From the NCBI RefSeq assembly GCF_029893235.1, contig NZ_JARXWE010000001.1, positions 124,001-188,000 on the forward strand: DNA of 64,000 bases, given 5' to 3'. Both the position numbers and the translations under genes were made by a program. Shown here piece by piece: positions 63,025-64,000 of this stretch (its first letter is position 1; each line of letters opens with the position of its first letter). The notes beneath the pieces were generated by a model. The model searched no databases and was not told where the DNA came from. It saw nothing but the letters and a program-made list of their open reading frames with translations. This DNA is from Dysgonomonas sp. PH5-45. GTDB taxonomy: Bacteria > Bacteroidota > Bacteroidia > Bacteroidales > Dysgonomonadaceae.

Positions 63025-64000
63025 TTACTCTTTCAGTATCACATCGTGAGCACCGCCTTCAACGATACTTGTGGCCGAAACCAATGTGATTTTTGAGTTT
63101 TTCTGCAAATCGGGAATCGTGATTGTTCCGCAGCTGCACATGGTTGACCGTATTTTGCTCAAGGTACTGTTCAGGTTGTCTTTCATCTTTCCGGCATAAG
63201 GCACGTAACTGTCAACACCTTCTTCAAACTTCAGCGAATCGTTGCCTCCCGTGTCGTAGCGTTGCCAGTTTTTGGCACGGTTAGAACCCTCGCCCCAATA
63301 TTCTTTCACGTAATTGTTGCCTACACGCAGCACCTTTGTGGGCGACTCGTCGAAGCGGGCAAAATAACGTCCCATCATCATAAAATCGGCTCCCATAGCC
63401 AGCGATAGCACCATATGGTAATCGTGAACCAATCCGCCATCGCTACAAATAGGGATATAATAACCTGTCTGGCGGGCATACTCGTCGCGGGCTTCGGCTA
63501 CGTCAATCAGAGCGGTTGCCTGTCCGCGACCTATTCCTTTTTGTTCGCGAGTGATACAGATGGAACCACCGCCAATACCAACTTTTATGAAGTCGGCTCC
63601 GGCTTCGGCAAGGTAATCGAACCCGTCTTTGTCTACGATGTTGCCTGCTCCTACCAAAACACTGTTGCCGTATTGTTCTTTAATCCATTTTATGGTGTCG
63701 TATTGCCATTCCGAGAATCCATCCGAAGAGTCGATGCAAAGCACGTCTACCCCGGCTTCTACAAGGGCGGGCACACGCTCTTTATAGTCGCGGGTGTTGA
63801 TACCTGCCCCTACAAGCAGTTTTTTGTCGCTGCCAAGCATTTCGAGGGGATTTTCGCGATGGCCTTCGTGGTCTTTACGGAAAACAAAATATGCAAGGTT
63901 GCCTTCGTCGTCAACGATGGGCAGGGTGTTTAGTTTTTCTTTCCAGATAATCTGGTTGGCCTCCGAGAGGCTGATACCCAACTTGCCAACAATGAGTTTA
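63025..64000 (-). CDS. guaB: IMP dehydrogenase, 3' part, atypical type
   Basis: The gene enters from the right edge, so its N-terminus is missing. The visible part covers the end of a CBS domain (L-P-I-V-D-D-E-G-N) and most of the catalytic barrel: V-L-C-I-D-S-S-D-G near residue 80 of the visible part, the catalytic Cys loop [10 protein letters not shown], and a flap with the Arg-Tyr dyad (W-Q-R-Y-D-T-G-G). The enzyme oxidises IMP to XMP for GMP synthesis. The loop and C-terminus differ from E. coli GuaB and look like the variant group that includes kinetoplastid enzymes. Confidence 0.9.
   Translation of the reverse strand, partial: KLIVGKLGISLSEANQIIWKEKLNTLPIVDDEGNLAYFVFRKDHEGHRENPLEMLGSDKKLLVGAGINTRDYKERVPALVEAGVDVLCIDSSDGFSEWQYDTIKWIKEQYGNSVLVGAGNIVDKDGFDYLAEAGADFIKVGIGGGSICITREQKGIGRGQATALIDVAEARDEYARQTGYYIPICSDGGLVHDYHMVLSLAMGADFMMMGRYFARFDESPTKVLRVGNNYVKEYWGEGSNRAKNWQRYDTGGNDSLKFEEGVDSYVPYAGKMKDNLNSTLSKIRSTMCSCGTITIPDLQKNSKITLVSATSIVEGGAHDVILKE

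Overview
The window is a stretch of chromosome from a member of the phylum Bacteroidota, most likely order Bacteroidales. Three things point there. There is a complete porP-gldK-gldL-gldM-gldN cluster for the type IX secretion system. Many genes are preceded by the Bacteroidetes promoter box TAnnTTTG, two of them with a well-spaced -33 TTTG. The housekeeping genes (ppdK, rdgB, rlmD, xerD, an atypical guaB) and the many lipoproteins also have Bacteroidales-type sequences. Base composition is moderately AT-rich. A Dysgonomonas-like genus is a guess only.

Layout. 1-2.5 kb: 3' end of an endonuclease/exonuclease/phosphatase gene, then the tightly coupled queD-queE-rnz (tRNA 7-deazaguanine synthesis and tRNA 3' processing). 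2.6-4.5 kb: the one clearly mobile patch, an IS5-type insertion sequence with a frameshifted transposase, lying against the C-terminal half of a serine recombinase that runs into the 3' end of tRNA-Leu(CAA). This looks like the remnant of an integrated island. 4.6-6.6 kb: manC and a family 2 glycosyltransferase. 6.7-10.5 kb (minus): tRNA-Gly, MATE exporter, LOG protein, bcp and recA. 10.6-14 kb (minus): a cysteine-paired lipoprotein and pyruvate phosphate dikinase. 14.3-24.7 kb (plus): DPP-IV-like peptidase, lipA, a membrane protein with a degenerate Nudix-like domain, dxs, trkA-trkH and a CapA-like protein. 24.7-28 kb: ruvB, rplS, an SMR transporter, a Crp-like regulator and rdgB.

28-34.4 kb (minus): the type IX secretion core cluster. 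34.6-39 kb (minus): an ABC exporter pair and dnaG. 39.2-46 kb (plus): ilvE-lptB-ruvX-def followed by two tandem Wza-like lipoproteins and a Wzc-like tyrosine autokinase, a probable long operon ending at a strong hairpin. 46-49.3 kb (minus): rlmD, a patatin-like phospholipase and xerD. 49.3-52 kb: ftsB/divIC-like gene, a HutD-like protein, an Fpg-fold protein lacking its catalytic residues, and trxA. 52.2-60 kb: dnaE, a TPR/propeller lipid- or secretion-associated protein, an FKBP isomerase, an orphan secreted protein and a Cys-less alkyltransferase-like protein. 60-64 kb (minus): a DUF3108-like protein, a large Ig-like lipoprotein and the 3' part of guaB.

Most of the window is ordinary core genome. 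I found no clear new multi-gene system. The points most worth checking are the decayed island at tRNA-Leu, the pseudo-Nudix membrane protein next to dxs, the Fpg-like protein with no catalytic residues, palindromes sitting in the bcp and dxs promoters, and the duplicated short Wza genes with no glycan-synthesis genes beside them.
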